A stretch of DNA of 64,000 nt from Paraphoma chrysanthemicola (GCA_020744225.1 JAGMWG010000013.1:496001-560000); one strand, 5' to 3'; positions 1 through 11,182 are shown, counted from the first letter of the stretch. Made by a program: numbers and translations. The notes: generated by a model not told the origin, from the sequence alone.

Positions 1-579
1 AGATTGGTCGCTGGCTAAGACCATTCCGTTACGCACGGGATCGCCGAGCACCATATCTGGCAACGATAATCCGGAACATGATGGAACAGAACCCTAAAGG
101 TCGTCCTACTATTGAACAAGTCATGGAGTCCTTATCCATCGAGGAATTCAACGTGAAAAGTGATAAATTCGAACTAGGGACCTTTGTCAGTCCATGTTGT
201 CCTCCCATTGAAGGTATATGCGCTCTAGGTGAGTTGAAAGTTTTTGTCTTGACTTATTTAAGGTCAGAATTGATTTGGAGAAGGCTTTGCACAATTGAGT
301 GATCGAGAGGAATTCCATGACAATACTACGGACAGCAAGGCAAATGGAGAACCATTCCCAACTGCCAGCCGACATTCCAACAGTCAAATGCCATCAGAAC
401 TCACGCAACGATCCCTAAGGCCTCCTGGCGGGACGTATACTTCATTTCCAGGTGTTAACGTGTATTGCTGGATATGCTGCGATTGTGGTGCTTCTAACAG
501 CTGTGAGTATGATGCAGGGTGTTCTTACTGCTGTAATCATTGGAGACAAAGCTGCTGTACTGTATATGGCAATCGATAA
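1..579 (+). CDS. Protein kinase-like protein, C-terminal part with cysteine-rich tail (5'-partial)
   Basis: Only the end of the gene is in the window. Proposed exons are <3..213 and 281..579 (phase 1 junction, GT at 214, AG at 279-280). Exon 1 reads like kinase subdomain XI (MMEQNPKGRPTIEQVME) and ends in a short VSPCC motif. Exon 2 encodes a hydrophilic stretch and then a compact cysteine cluster (WICCDCGASNS, about 16 residues, then NHWRQSCC), a pattern seen in many ascomycete proteins as a probable zinc-binding tail. The next gene, also a kinase, has an intron at the same place just after a GPCC motif, so the two look like diverged neighbours. The catalytic lobe lies outside the window, so kinase activity cannot be judged. 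The acceptor is not a CAG and is inferred from frame. Confidence 0.55.
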
Positions 580-1591
580 ACACACCTGTAGAGTGTGTCC
601 GGCGAGATTGGCCGGTCACCAGTTGCAAAGCCATATCAAGATTGAAGCTATTTTGTCGACCATGCGCAACTGGAATATACGGTCTCAAGATGAAAAACAT
701 TGAGAAAGGAAGTCTAGGATCAACAAGAAGCGAAAAGTACTCTGTCAAACCGTCTTGCATATCAAAAGCCATTGGCATCTATGCGGCGATGAACACCCCA
801 CCCGATGAAGTCACTACAGCGTACAAGAGATGATTGACATGCCAGTCTGCTATAAATGAATTGTGAAACAGCATACACGTCAATGATTCTTTTAATGCCT
901 CCACACCGGATCTTACCATGTGACTCTGACTTCCTCCTGAATTCACCCTCTACTTAGTATGAAAGTGGATGTTCTTGAAGCTATCAATGTTTATATATAA
1001 ACATGCTATTGCGCTCGTCAGGGGACCGCAATGCTATCTTCGTAAAGCATGGCTAGAGGTATGGGTCGTCGCGAGACTGAAAATAGCTTCCTACGCACAA
1101 GATTATTACGCAGGGAAGACTGAACAGTGCATGGATGACCTTCACACATTAGAAAAAGATTCAATCATCGAAAATTTATCTCTTTCAAAGATATCGTTCA
1201 TACACGACATATGCACACGAAATTAGAGAAGAAGGCGCTTCTGGTCTTCCCCTCCACTTTTGGGTCAGTGTCTTGGCGCGGGCTCGAATGGTATGAGCAT
1301 CGTCAGATAGCAGTGACCATCACTCCTCATCTTGTTTCGCAAAAGTCTTTCTCAATTCAGCCTCTATCAATGCACTGGTCACATAAGATTAAGTCTTAGC
1401 GCGGAACAACCACATTTGAACACCCCAAACAAGGCTGGAACGCCACTTCGACTTGATTGGACCACGATGCAGCATGCAGGCTGTGGCATGGCGCAGTGCA
1501 GCTTCGTCTGACTGAGCCTCACCACCCAGCTTTTAAGTTCTTCCTTCACTCTTCCTCGACATCAACATCAGTACATCTCTTGGGTCTGCTG
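580..1591. other. Intergenic region, no gene recognised
   Basis: Short open frames occur on both strands, but none has a convincing protein pattern or splice structure. From about 1457 an open frame without ATG runs into the kinase gene and is best read as its 5' leader. Confidence 0.6.
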
Positions 1592-3800
1592 ATGCCAGTA
1601 AACAATTTCCACGATGAACTCATGAAGTCGCAACAACTTGCTACGAGCAATCCTTGGGGTGCATTTGTGCCCCACTGGACGTTGGACGGTTACCAGGATC
1701 CACCAACGGACAATTCGACATTAGAAAAGGCTCAGTCAGGCTGGAAACGAATGTTCGGCGAAGGTGAGATCAGTCTCACTGTCAGAGATGCTGTACCTTT
1801 CACGCAAGGAGCGATGCTCGGCAAAGGCGGTTTAGGAGTTGTGCACGAAACACACATTGATGGCGTGGCAGTGGCATGGAAACGAACATACGTACGTCAA
1901 ATCACGAACATCGATAGGAACGAGATCAGGATCTTGGGCCAGGTATCGGAGCGAAGACACAGACATATCATCACTTTGATCGGGGCGTATACACACCGTC
2001 AACGTGGTGCGCACGAAATCTCTATCCTGATTTGGCCCGTAGCACGATGCGACTTGTCCGTATTGTTGCACGAAGTCGACCTGCTAGATATCTGGAAGAG
2101 CCGTGACCAAACTTGGGATGCAACTGATTGGGCTGCCCAACCGACCAATGACGAGAAAGATGCATATGACAGCCTGTTGAAGCTAGAGGGTCTGGACCAA
2201 GAGCGGTTCAAAACATTTACATGGCAATTACGGCATAAAGTTCGGGACGCGGTCTCGCTACGCTTGACACATGCCATCGGCTGCATTGCTGAAGCAGTCA
2301 AGTATCTACACAGCAATGGCATCCGACACAAAGACCTGAAGCCATCCCAAATCCTACTCTCTGCGCAAGGATTATGGCTGACAGACTTTGGTATGTCTAA
2401 AGATATTTCACACCTTACAAGCAGTGAGACTAGTGGTGGAGAAAAAGCTACTGTTCGCTACCATGCCCCAGAAAGAGCAAATATGCTGCATTGTGGCAGA
2501 CCTGAGGACATCTTTGCTTTGGGCTGTACCTATCTTGAGATGGCGTTCAGAATTTACGGGATCGAAGCAAAAAGATACGTCAACCCCGAGGGTGCATCAA
2601 TGTGGTCTTACCAAGGAGCCCTGGACGCAATTCATACATGGCTCTCGCCCATTACGGAAGTTGGAGGCAGACCATGCCAAGCACTGTGTAACATCATCGA
2701 ACAAATGATGACGAAACACCCGCAAGATCGATTGTCTATCGATGGCGTGATAGCACAGTTGTCAGCAGTGTCTTCCTGGAGTGACCACATATTCTGCGGA
2801 CCGTGCTGCAACCTCGGTATGTGCTCAAGCCTCACAATTTTGGATATAGGCTAATCGAGACATAGCAGGAGGAAAGGGACAGAATAAAATCGTTGAAGAC
2901 GAGATGCCCGGAACAGCGAAGCATTACAATGAAGACCAAGTGAGCGTACAAAACCCGCCAGCGTCCACTGGTCTGCCTATACATACTAGCTTTCCTCCAC
3001 ATGCATTGACCGATACAGTTTCTTGGGATACAAATGAGCTCTGCGAAAAAGACAAGGTGTCCGACTTCCCGAAGCATAATTTCGTGGCAAGAGGGTACAG
3101 ATCGCGAATCGATTCAAGTCCACCAGAAGCGAAGTTACAGGAGAGAGAAGGTCGTTTGAATGTTCTTCACTTCGGGAAGCCATGGGCCTCCTTTCTTCGT
3201 GCTCGACAGCGACCGAAGAGAAAGACTTCGGCTGAAGTCACCGTCTCAAATGACGACTCAGACGCTGATGTCGAATCACGCTCGTCTGACACGGAATCCG
3301 AGCCGGACACGCCTAGCCAAACAGACACGACAGACACTGTCGAGGGAGCTGAATCGTTCGAAGGAGTTCGGACGAAACACTTTGACCGACATCCTTGGAT
3401 CAATAGACGAGAATACGATCCATGCATCGAACGGGTCTTCAGCGCCAACCAGGATAACCTCGCCCACCAACAAGCTTTGCAACCGCGCAATCAGCCACTG
3501 CTGCTAGGATCTACACAAGAAGAAACTCCCGCTCCAAACACCCAAGACAATAAGCCGGTATATGGCATCGAGCTTCGCATCATACCTTTTACATCACAAC
3601 CCTCTATCTTGCAGCCGCCACGACCTGAAAAGGAGCTGGCTGCTAAGCCTCAAAGAGTCGAATGGGAATGCGGCGATGACGACCCAATACCAGTGACTTG
3701 CTCACTGTGTCCCCATCTGTCCTTCTCTGGCGACATGGCGCATGAATATCTCACACAACATATCGAGGATTTTCATGCGGTTAATATAGAGCTTGATTAA
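1592..3800 (+). CDS. Protein kinase with disordered region and C-terminal C2H2-like motif
   Basis: Exons 1592..2816 and 2869..3800 (52-nt intron, GTATGT donor, GCTAAT branch, CAG acceptor, phase 1) give 718 aa. Kinase landmarks: glycine loop GKGGLGVVH near residue 78, lysine in VAWKR near 97, catalytic loop HKDLKPSQ near 248 (HKD instead of HRD), DFG near 268 and an APE-type HAPER. The catalytic Asp and the DFG Asp are present, so it may be active. A loop rich in acidic and charged residues separates the lobes. After the intron come about 260 residues of low-complexity Ser/Asp/Thr-rich sequence and a final C-x2-C...H-x4-H element (CSLCP ... HIEDFH). The start is the first in-frame ATG; another ATG lies 10 codons further. 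It belongs to a fungal Ser/Thr kinase type of unknown substrate and is related in layout to the truncated gene upstream. Confidence 0.8.
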
Positions 3801-4716
3801 CTAGGTGGTATCCATCTGCTCAAGGTACTGCCATTGGAAAGAAAATCTCTCTGTCTGAGCTCTTCCGTGAGCTTAGAAGCACGCGGGGATAAGACGATTA
3901 CACCAGCTACGTGTATTAAAGGTCAATGAAAAGAGTCCGGGAATACATCTGAATCACGGACACGATTGCGTCCTAAGTAAGAGCGTCCGTCGGCGCCAAT
4001 AGTTCTTAGCAGGATCGGTGTATAGTCTGGAGGCATGGGAATGACGAATCTGTCAATTTGGGTGGATGTTATTGACAGGTCATGCTGCGGGCTCCTCATG
4101 GCTACGGCAACAGGACTACAGACCAAATAACTTTCTGAGAATCAAAACAACGTCAGTTCCGATGCGCTTGTGTGACATTTCCCCGTGCAATAGGTACAAC
4201 TACTTGTACATGGGCTTCAGAAGCTCCTTCTCAGACCGCTTAGATCCGTGTGAGGTTTTGGCAAAGTGCAGAGCAGCCTTCTTGCAAAATTTTCGCTATC
4301 CTATAACACAGCGAGTTTCTCGTCTAAGATTGGTAGACATTTACGAGCAGGTGCTATGCGCCTCTCTTCGAAAAGGGTTCGGCAAGATTGTGCCATTCAC
4401 ACCCACTGGCTAGTGCAGGTTAGTCGTAAACGTAAGTTCGCTCCACTTCAAGGGCCTTGGTCATGTCAATCGAAGGTCGAGTCGTAATAGTCAGTCTGAT
4501 TCTGTCCGCGGATCGACGCGTTAGCTTTGTGTTCCGAAGTTTCCTCGTGAAGATTTAGAGCTTACTTTTTGGCTACATGGCCCTTTCCTCCACACTCAAC
4601 TTCTCCAAGCTGCAAGTGCTGCTCTGTCTTCTTCGACCTTTTCCAATCTGTGGCGGTCTGATCGTCCAGCAAATTCCTTCATGCCTTTTTGGCTTATCAT
4701 TCGGTGTTATTTACGC
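3801..4716. other. Intergenic region between convergent genes, no gene recognised
   Basis: This 0.9-kb stretch between the kinase and FAL1 stop codons probably holds both 3' UTRs. The open frames in it have no protein-like composition. Confidence 0.6.
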
Positions 4717-6010
4717 CTACGCTAGAAGATCCGCAACGTTCATGGGCATCTCGTCAATTTGGGTTGAGTAGTAAACTGGGCAAGATTAGCTAGTGCAGGG
4801 CTGAAGTGAGGATCCACTTACGCTCAATGTCGCGGAGAATGCGCACATCCTCTTGGGTGACGAAGTTGATAGCCACACCCTTGCGTCCAAAGCGACCACT
4901 TCGACCAATCCTGTGAATGTAGTTCTCACGGTTTGATGGGAGGTCGTAGTTGATGACCAGTGACACCTGTTGCACATCGATGCCGCGAGCCCAGACATCG
5001 GTGGAAATCAGCACGCGTGAGTTGGCTTGGCGGAAGTCCTGCATAATGCTGTCGCGCTCTCGCTGAGGCATGTCACCGTGCATCGAGGAGACTGTGAAGT
5101 TGGCCTCGCGCATCTTGTCGGTCAGCCAATCTACCTTCCGGCGGGTGTTGCAGAAGATGACTGCTTGTGTGATGGTAAGTGTGTCGTAGAGATCGCAGAG
5201 TGTGTCGAACTTCCACTCCTCCTTCTCAATGGCGATGAAGTACTGCTTGAGACCTTCGAGGGTCAACTCGTCACGCTTAACCAAGATGCGCACGGGGTCG
5301 GTCATGAACTTGGTCGTCATCTCCAGGACATCGTATGGGAGAGTAGCGGAGACGACGACGACTTGCGTTGCGGGTGGTAGGTAGCGGTATACGTCGTAGA
5401 TCTGTTCGCGGAAACCACGGTTGAGCAGCTCGTCGGCTTCATCGAGAACGAGCATCTTGATGTTTCGGGTGCGGAGGTTGCGGCGGCGAATCATATCAGC
5501 GACGCGTCCTGGCGTTCCAGAAACGACGTGCTGGCCATAATCGAGCTTGCGGATATCTTCGCCGACGTTTGTGCCACCGATGCAGGCGTGGCACTGCACG
5601 TTCATATAATCGCCAAGTCCCATGATGACGGACTGGATTTGAGTCGCAAGTTCACGCGTGGGCGAGAGAACGAGTGCTGGGTACCATTAGAATCGAATTT
5701 GGCAGGTTGTCAAAGGATAAATACCTTGTGTCTCGCGGACTGCTGTGTCGATAACCTGGAGGATGGAGATGGAGAATGTCGCGGTCTTTCCCGTTCCAGA
5801 CTGCGCCTGAGCAATAGTGTCGCGACCTTTGCAGACCTGAACAATCGCACGCGACTGCACTGCGGAAGGCGATTCGTAGCCGTATGCGTAGATTCCTCGC
5901 AGCAGGTTCTCCTTCAGGTGCATGGCCTCGAAGGTCGGCGCAACCGTGACCTCCTTGGAGGTGGAGAACTCCATCTTCTCATCCGCGTTTCGATCGATTC
6001 CGTCTGCCAT
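4717..6010 (-). CDS. FAL1: DEAD-box ATP-dependent RNA helicase FAL1 / eIF4A-III type
   Basis: Exons in transcript order are 6010..5725, 5676..4822 and 4775..4717, with both junctions in phase 1, giving 399 aa, the usual length. All DEAD-box motifs are visible: Q motif region, AQSGTGKT (Walker A), PTRELA (completed by splicing), GG, TPGR, DEAD, SAT, and C-terminal ARGID and HRIGRSGRFGRKG. The last exon restores the family ending YYSTQIDEMPMNVADLL. FAL1/eIF4A-III acts in 18S rRNA processing in yeast and as an exon-junction-complex core in many eukaryotes. The N-terminal sequence and the MPMNVADL tail favour this subfamily over the translation factor eIF4A. It is divergent from PRP9 across 266 bp, which may be a shared promoter. 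Confidence 0.95.
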
Positions 6011-6276
6011 GTTGGAAATGGTGCTGCTTGTCGTTTTTGAGTGGGTGAGGCAGTTTGCGACGAGGATGGTGATGCACAAGAAAGTTTGGGAGCTGCGCTC
6101 GGCCAAGTCGCGGAGCAAGGACGCTAAAATGCATAGCTCCTTGGCGTCTAGACGCAGGCGCGACCCAAAGATTTGTTCACGAGCTGCCTCTAACAACAAC
6201 ATCAACGCCGCCAAAGGTCTGCTCACTACTAGCTCTCCGCTTCCGTTCCAGTACTCATCATCCACAGGCGATCGCA

Positions 6277-7833
6277 ATGGGGCTTCTTCAGGAACAGCGC
6301 CAGCTCCACGAAGAGCTGGAGCGTCTCGAGGATGCTTGCGCCGATGCCCTTCTCGAGGACCCACCACATGTAAGTGTCGGCACTGCGTGTGTCGCGTACT
6401 TCATGCTCACTCGCAGTCAGATTCGCGATCGTTTGGCGCGCGACCATGAGATAAGACAATTCTTAGAGCAGATTGCAACCCAGTCCGGCCGGCTGCTCAA
6501 GACTTACGAAGACAAGGATGGCGCGAGGGAGGACGAGATACAGAACCTTGCTCGCGGCGATCCCATGGAGTCCTTTATGAAGGAGATCTCTGGCATCAAA
6601 GAGCTCTACCGCCGCTACCCGGACCAGCCTGTCGAGAATCTGGAGAAAGCATTCAAGAAGCGGTCGCCCGAAGACCGCGCAAAGTCGGTTGCTAAAATCG
6701 ACTCCATGTTCACCGGTGAGGAGGGCTTTGGTCGATTCTTCGACCTGACAACGCTGCACGAGCAGTACCTGAACTTACCTGTTCACCAGCATGCGCGCCG
6801 CTTGACCTACCTTCAGTACCTCGATCTCTTCGATGCATTTTCGCCGCCTCAGAATAATATACGCCGCGATCAGAAGAAGTCAGAGGCATACTTCCAGTAC
6901 CTCAAGGCTCTTCAAGATTATCTAGAGAGCTTCATGCAGAGGACGAAGCCGCTAGAGAACTTGGACAAGCTCTTCGCTAACTTCGACAAAGAGTTCGAAG
7001 AGCTCTGGGCGAAGGATGAGGTTCCTGGCTGGGAAAAGATCACAGCTGAGTCGGCTCCGACCAATGGCGAGGCACCGGGCGAGGGCATCTGGTGCTCGGC
7101 GTGCAAGAAAGGCTTCGCAAAAGAGACAGTATACGAGAGCCATCTGACAGGCAAGAAGCACAAGAAGGCAGTCCAGGAGAGTCAGGGCGCTTCAGATACT
7201 AAGGCCGCTACATCGACGAACGGTTCGTCATCGGACATCCAGCGATTCAAAGAGCGCGCAGTAGCCGAGCGGGAATTTCGCATCAAAAAGCTGGCCGCGG
7301 CCATGCAAACCGAACGAGGCGACACCAAGGTCAACGTTGAGCGCAAACAAGGCATGACCGATCGCGAGCGGCAGCAAGAGCTGGAACAGATGTTCTCCGA
7401 AGCTCCAGAAGGTGGTGCAAACGAGGAAGACAACGACTCGGAAGGAGAAGACAAGATATACAACCCATTGAAGCTGCCTCTTGCTTGGGATGGCAAGCCT
7501 ATTCCTTTCTGGCTGTACAAGCTACATGGCCTGGGTGTCGAATTTCCCTGCGAAATCTGCGGCAACTTCGTCTACATGGGCAGACGTGCGTTCGACAAGC
7601 ACTTCAACGAACCCCGCCACATTCACGGACTGAAGTGCCTCGGCATCACCAACACGACCCTCTTCCGCGAGATCACGAGCATAGCCGAAGCTGAGGCGCT
7701 CTGGAAGAAGATCCAGAAGGACAAGAAGAAGGAGAAGACACAAGCAGAGAATGTGGTCGAGATGGAAGACACCGAGGGCAATGTCATGCCCGAGAAGGTG
7801 TACAAGGACTTGGCCGCAGCTGGCATGCTCTGA
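6277..7833 (+). CDS. PRP9: Splicing factor 3a subunit 3 (SF3a60 / Prp9)
   Basis: Exons 6277..6369 and 6421..7833 encode 501 aa, the same length as human SF3A3. The intron is 51 nt (GTAAGT donor, TCAG acceptor), a multiple of three and stop-free, so unspliced RNA would still be open and would insert 17 residues. Splicing joins LLEDPPH to IRDRLARDHEI, the conserved SF3a60 N-terminus. An internal matrin-type zinc finger (CSACKKGFAKETVYESHLTG) lies near residue 255, and the C-terminal U1-like C2H2 finger (CEICGNFVYMGRRAFDKHF) near 415. The protein is part of the U2 snRNP and helps it bind the branch site. The neighbour FAL1 is also an RNA-processing gene, transcribed divergently. Confidence 0.95.
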   Translation: MGLLQEQRQLHEELERLEDACADALLEDPPHVSVGTACVAYFMLTRSQIRDRLARDHEIRQFLEQIATQSGRLLKTYEDKDGAREDEIQNLARGDPMESFMKEISGIKELYRRYPDQPVENLEKAFKKRSPEDRAKSVAKIDSMFTGEEGFGRFFDLTTLHEQYLNLPVHQHARRLTYLQYLDLFDAFSPPQNNIRRDQKKSEAYFQYLKALQDYLESFMQRTKPLENLDKLFANFDKEFEELWAKDEVPGWEKITAESAPTNGEAPGEGIWCSACKKGFAKETVYESHLTGKKHKKAVQESQGASDTKAATSTNGSSSDIQRFKERAVAEREFRIKKLAAAMQTERGDTKVNVERKQGMTDRERQQELEQMFSEAPEGGANEEDNDSEGEDKIYNPLKLPLAWDGKPIPFWLYKLHGLGVEFPCEICGNFVYMGRRAFDKHFNEPRHIHGLKCLGITNTTLFREITSIAEAEALWKKIQKDKKKEKTQAENVVEMEDTEGNVMPEKVYKDLAAAGML

Positions 7834-8356
7834 TTAGGCAGCGCATGCCAAGCAACGCGGTATGAAGTCTGTCAAAGGTGCACCGGTGGTTGGAGTATGA
7901 TGCACCATCACGGCAGTCGACTCTTAGTCAGCTTTGGCTGCCCCGTCGGCCTGCTGACATGTGGTTGATCCATTTGGGTTCAAAGAGTATGTGCTCCCCT
8001 ATCACTGTGCTGCCGGTCTTCGTCACACCGTGCACTGCTGTTCTTTTCTGTTTGCAACCTTCCCTTTATTGTATTTTCTACGCACTGTCATTATCCACCA
8101 TGCATACTAATCAAACAGACTCTGTTGCATCGAATTGGCGTTTGGCGCAGCCCAAAAGTGGCATTGCATATGGATACCAGGGCATCAGTGTAAGAGTCTA
8201 CATTATCATTCTATCGATTACAGATTTTGACGTTATTGATAGGTTTCTTCTTGAGAACTGTTCACTATATATTGAATGGAATCTTCGAGCCGCGTGTACG
8301 CTATAGCTGGTTCGATTGGAACGATATGAACAACATAACCATCCTGATGTGCCCTC
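7834..8356. other. Intergenic region between convergent genes
   Basis: No coding pattern was recognised. It probably holds the 3' UTRs of PRP9 and the membrane-protein gene. Confidence 0.55.
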
Positions 8357-9149
8357 TCACTCTGCTAAATGTATTGTGATAACAGGCGGCGATTCTGGCT
8401 GGCCGCCTGTCTTGCTCTGCTTTACTAACGAACAATGGTCAATTGGCGGCTCGACCTTACTATTACGCCCAATCTCAACAGCGACGTGGTCTGCCCACAG
8501 CTCTTTTGGTATTTGCTTCTCGATGGAAACTGTTTCCACAAGCCCGCGGTCGTCCGGAAGTTCGTGAGCCCTGCCTGGTTTGCCATCTTGGCTGGGACGC
8601 CGCCGTAAAAGCACCATTACGCCAATGAAGACAAGTGTGGCGCCTGACACCCCTGCGACCAGACTTCCTGCGATGACACCATCGCGCCGTGTATGAGAGT
8701 CCGGGGCTTGGCCTGTTGCTGAGGAAGACGATGTTGAGGAACTTGCTGCAGACACTGTGGATGGTCTGCATCCTTGGATGGAGTAGTACATCCATGACGA
8801 GCTGTAGCATGTCCCAACACGGCAAGTTGCTTGCGTATCGCTCGAGCATGTCATGCCATTAATACTAGCACCGTACAAGGTCACTAAAGAATCATCAGCC
8901 CTTGCAAAGCACTTCGACACGTAACAGCGAACCTGTACAACCCGGATCAAGCTCTGTGATCTGGAAACTCCCACCCATTACCACGTTCAATGGCTTGCAT
9001 GTGGTATTGCCAAAATCATCCCTTATATCGATGGTTCGATTAGAGCGGCCGCAATTGCCATCGAGGCAGGTTCGGAGGTTAGAAAAGGCGGAGCTTAGCA
9101 GGAATAGGCTGCTGATGGCTAAGAATTGGAAACGAGTGGACGTTGCCAT
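8357..9149 (-). CDS. Secreted single-pass membrane protein, Mid2/WSC-like layout
   Basis: Exons 9149..8933 and 8883..8357 (49-nt intron, GTTCGC donor, CTGAT-like branch, TTTAG acceptor, phase 1) encode 247 aa. The N-terminus is a clear signal peptide (FLAISSLFLLSSAFS). The ectodomain holds about nine cysteines, including a GCTVTLYG motif created by the splice. A Ser-rich stalk follows, then one transmembrane helix (GVIAGSLVAGVSGATLVFIG) with a basic stop-transfer RRRPSQ and about 70 cytoplasmic residues. The layout matches fungal cell-surface sensors or anchored glycoproteins, but no named domain is certain. The donor is non-consensus and rests on frame and on the restored motif. Confidence 0.75.
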
Positions 9150-10419
9150 TGCAACTGTGAGCAGTGGATAGTGGTGGCTGCTGAGGGAGAGGATTAGTGA
9201 TAATTAAGAGGTCGATATGAGGGCCCGATGTTTCGGACAGTCCTTGACCTTAATACGCCTTGACGGCAATGAACATGTACCAAGTAGTCTGGCCCATTTA
9301 CACTTCCTCGCAATACGACCATTGCCGTCATAACGGAAATACATATACCCCTTAGGCCGTAAAGCCGCGATCTCAAACATCCTGACAACCTCTACTGCAC
9401 CTCACATGAGAAGGATGCGTTTCAGTATTGCGCCGCACATTTCGATCATGCCGAAGGCCGGACTTGCAAGGACATCAAGCACTCATTGGATTCGCAAAGT
9501 TGAATTGTTGCTTATGAAGCTTTTTGGCCCCCAGGATTGAAGCATCGAGGCAGGTCTCGGGATTGTATATGCTGCAATATCAAGCTTCACTAAGCGAAGT
9601 CCGCCAATGCACGGATTGGAAGGGTATTGTTGCGATGTACGGTGATGCTCAGGATTTTGTTAGGTAGTGGACGAAATGAGATTGTACTGTGGTGGCCTGT
9701 TTTTGCGTGCTTGTGGTGCTCTTCGCCATTCTTCCCCTCACGTTTGGACAGACCAACCGAGTTCCATTGACAACCAGAATCACGTGGAACTAAAAATCCG
9801 GCAAGGCGCAATTTGTAAAGGCGAACGCGAAATAGTGTCCCAACACTCGGAAGACTTACTTGCGATGGTAGTGGTGCGAAAAGCGCACATGACATCATTG
9901 CTCTTTCCGTCCAGTCAGGTGTCACAAGCTTTTCCCACGAGCACAAAGAATTTCACGTACCTACACCCACCTCCGAATCAGGCCGATAAGCTGTTTGCGC
10001 TCAATCATGACTTCTGACCACCACTGAACTCACATTCCTTACGCCTGCTTTTGCGCTCTGATCGAGGTGGATCCATCTGCGCGCATCGCCGCCCGCCCCA
10101 GCCCGTCGACGATCCTACCGTCGCGCCCGGCGCCCCGACCCCACTCGCCCAAATCCTCAGCATCCGTCAAGCGAGTCAATCGTTGCCCCAACAGCGCCCG
10201 TGCAGGACTTCTTACCCATGGGAGTAAAGTAGATGCGCATCTGCGCCGGCCAAGCGAGTGTTCTCGATGCTGGACTGCCGTTTTGAGGCGCGCCAACGCA
10301 AGGCGACATGCAGCTCAGCTGCCCTCAGCTTCAGCTGGGCCAGCCACGATTCTGGATTACCACGACAGTACTTGTGAGCAACTTATGATGAGAACGAAAG
10401 GTAGGATGTGAAGAATTGG
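9150..10419. other. Intergenic region, no gene recognised
   Basis: This 1.27-kb stretch lies upstream of the membrane-protein gene and the tRNA array. A GC- and Pro-codon-rich open frame near 10067-10411 has no ATG start or recognisable domain and was not called. Confidence 0.55.
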
Positions 10420-10490
10420 TATATATGGTGTTAAAAAGAGATGGTTCTCATACAAAAGACACAAGCTATGGCTGTCATGTGACAGCTTTA
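10420..10490 (+). promoter_or_regulatory. Upstream element of tRNA-Tyr unit 1: TATA box, conserved box, palindrome
   Basis: TATATAT lies at 10420-10426 (-71 to the tRNA). A box starting TCATACAAAAGACACAAGC is at 10448. The inverted repeat GCTGTCA-TG-TGACAGC is at 10471-10486, four bases before the tRNA. An upstream TATA box for Pol III tRNA genes is established in fission yeast; the palindrome's role is unknown. Confidence 0.65.
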
Positions 10491-10574
10491 CTCCCCATAG
10501 TGTAGTGGTTTAGCACGCCTGACTGTAATATCCAAAGCGTTCAGGAGACCCTCGTTCGATTCGCGGTGGGGAGA
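10491..10574 (+). tRNA. tRNA-Tyr (GTA), 11-nt intron
   Basis: The acceptor stem CTCCCCA/TGGGGAG has seven pairs. The A box TAGTGTAGTGG fits the consensus; the D-stem is GTG/CAC. Anticodon stem CCTGA/TCAGG encloses CTGTAA, an 11-nt intron after the base following the anticodon, then T. The intron position is the canonical one. The T-loop is TTCGATT with stem CCTCG/CGCGG, which has one T-C mismatch. The discriminator base is A. The anticodon GTA reads Tyr. Confidence 0.75.
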
Positions 10575-10590
10575 GCAGACCTGGTCTTAA

Positions 10591-10595
10591 TTTTT
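10591..10595 (+). terminator. Pol III T-run, unit 1
   Basis: Five T residues lie 16 nt after the tRNA end, a standard RNA polymerase III stop. Confidence 0.6.
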
Positions 10596-10785
10596 GCTAC
10601 TCTGGACGACCTTCTGGCCAAGGGATGGATGTTCGCCTTGCCGAGAACTGTGGCTGTACGGCGGCCAGCTGAGTGCAGGGCTGGACTCCATGCACGCGCT
10701 GCACGTTCAACTTACTTTTTGCTGGACCCAGGATCCTTTCCAAAGGGTTGAAGGGGTAGAGAGCGACTTGGTGAGGTTGTCGTGG

Positions 10786-10856
10786 TATATATTAACTTAA
10801 AAACAGGTGTATCTCATACAAGAAACACAAGCCATGCGCATCACATGATGCGTCAA
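10786..10856 (+). promoter_or_regulatory. Upstream element of tRNA-Tyr unit 2
   Basis: TATATAT at 10786-10792 is again exactly 71 nt before the tRNA. The box TCATACAAGAAACACAAGCC starts at 10814. The inverted repeat CGCATCA-CA-TGATGCG is at 10837-10852. Its arms differ from unit 1 but pair perfectly. Confidence 0.65.
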
Positions 10857-10940
10857 CTCCCCATGGTGTAGTGGTTTAGCACGCTTGACTGTAATATCTG
10901 AAGCTTTCAAGAGACCCTCGTTCGATTCGCGGTGGGGAGA
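10857..10940 (+). tRNA. tRNA-Tyr (GTA), 11-nt intron, second copy
   Basis: It has the same architecture as unit 1: acceptor CTCCCCA/TGGGGAG, D-arm GTG/CAC and an 11-nt intron after CTGTAA. The anticodon stem is CTTGA/TCAAG, a compensatory C-G to T-A change relative to unit 1. The T-stem CCTCG/CGCGG carries the same single mismatch. A T7 run follows. Confidence 0.75.
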
Positions 10941-10956
10941 GTACAAAGCCTGGCTA

Positions 10957-10963
10957 TTTTTTT
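10957..10963 (+). terminator. Pol III T-run, unit 2
   Basis: Seven T residues lie 16 nt after the tRNA end. Confidence 0.6.
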
Positions 10964-11182
10964 GGCACCTTCCATTTGGACAGTTCTTCAAGTCCAGGCC
11001 TGCCACTTGTTTACACATTCCGTTGACCTGCAGTCTTGGCTGCGTGGCTGGAGCATCTCGAGCTGAGCTGCAGATCTGTACGCCCCTTATTGGACATTGC
11101 TGCGGGCTCAGCTTCTTTTTGCATCGCCATGGACTTGTGAGTAGATCCGCGTTCGAAGATGGGTTGGGCTTTTGCCTTTTGC

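Noticed and set aside
1457..1591. Extension of the kinase by 45 codons at the N-terminus
   Set aside because: It would need a TTG start; the first ATG in frame is at 1592.
5027..5380. Long plus-strand frame opposite FAL1
   Set aside because: It is a shadow of a highly conserved helicase exon.
10067..10411. 114-codon frame rich in Pro, Ser and Arg
   Set aside because: It starts with GTG rather than ATG, is GC-driven low complexity, and has no domain.
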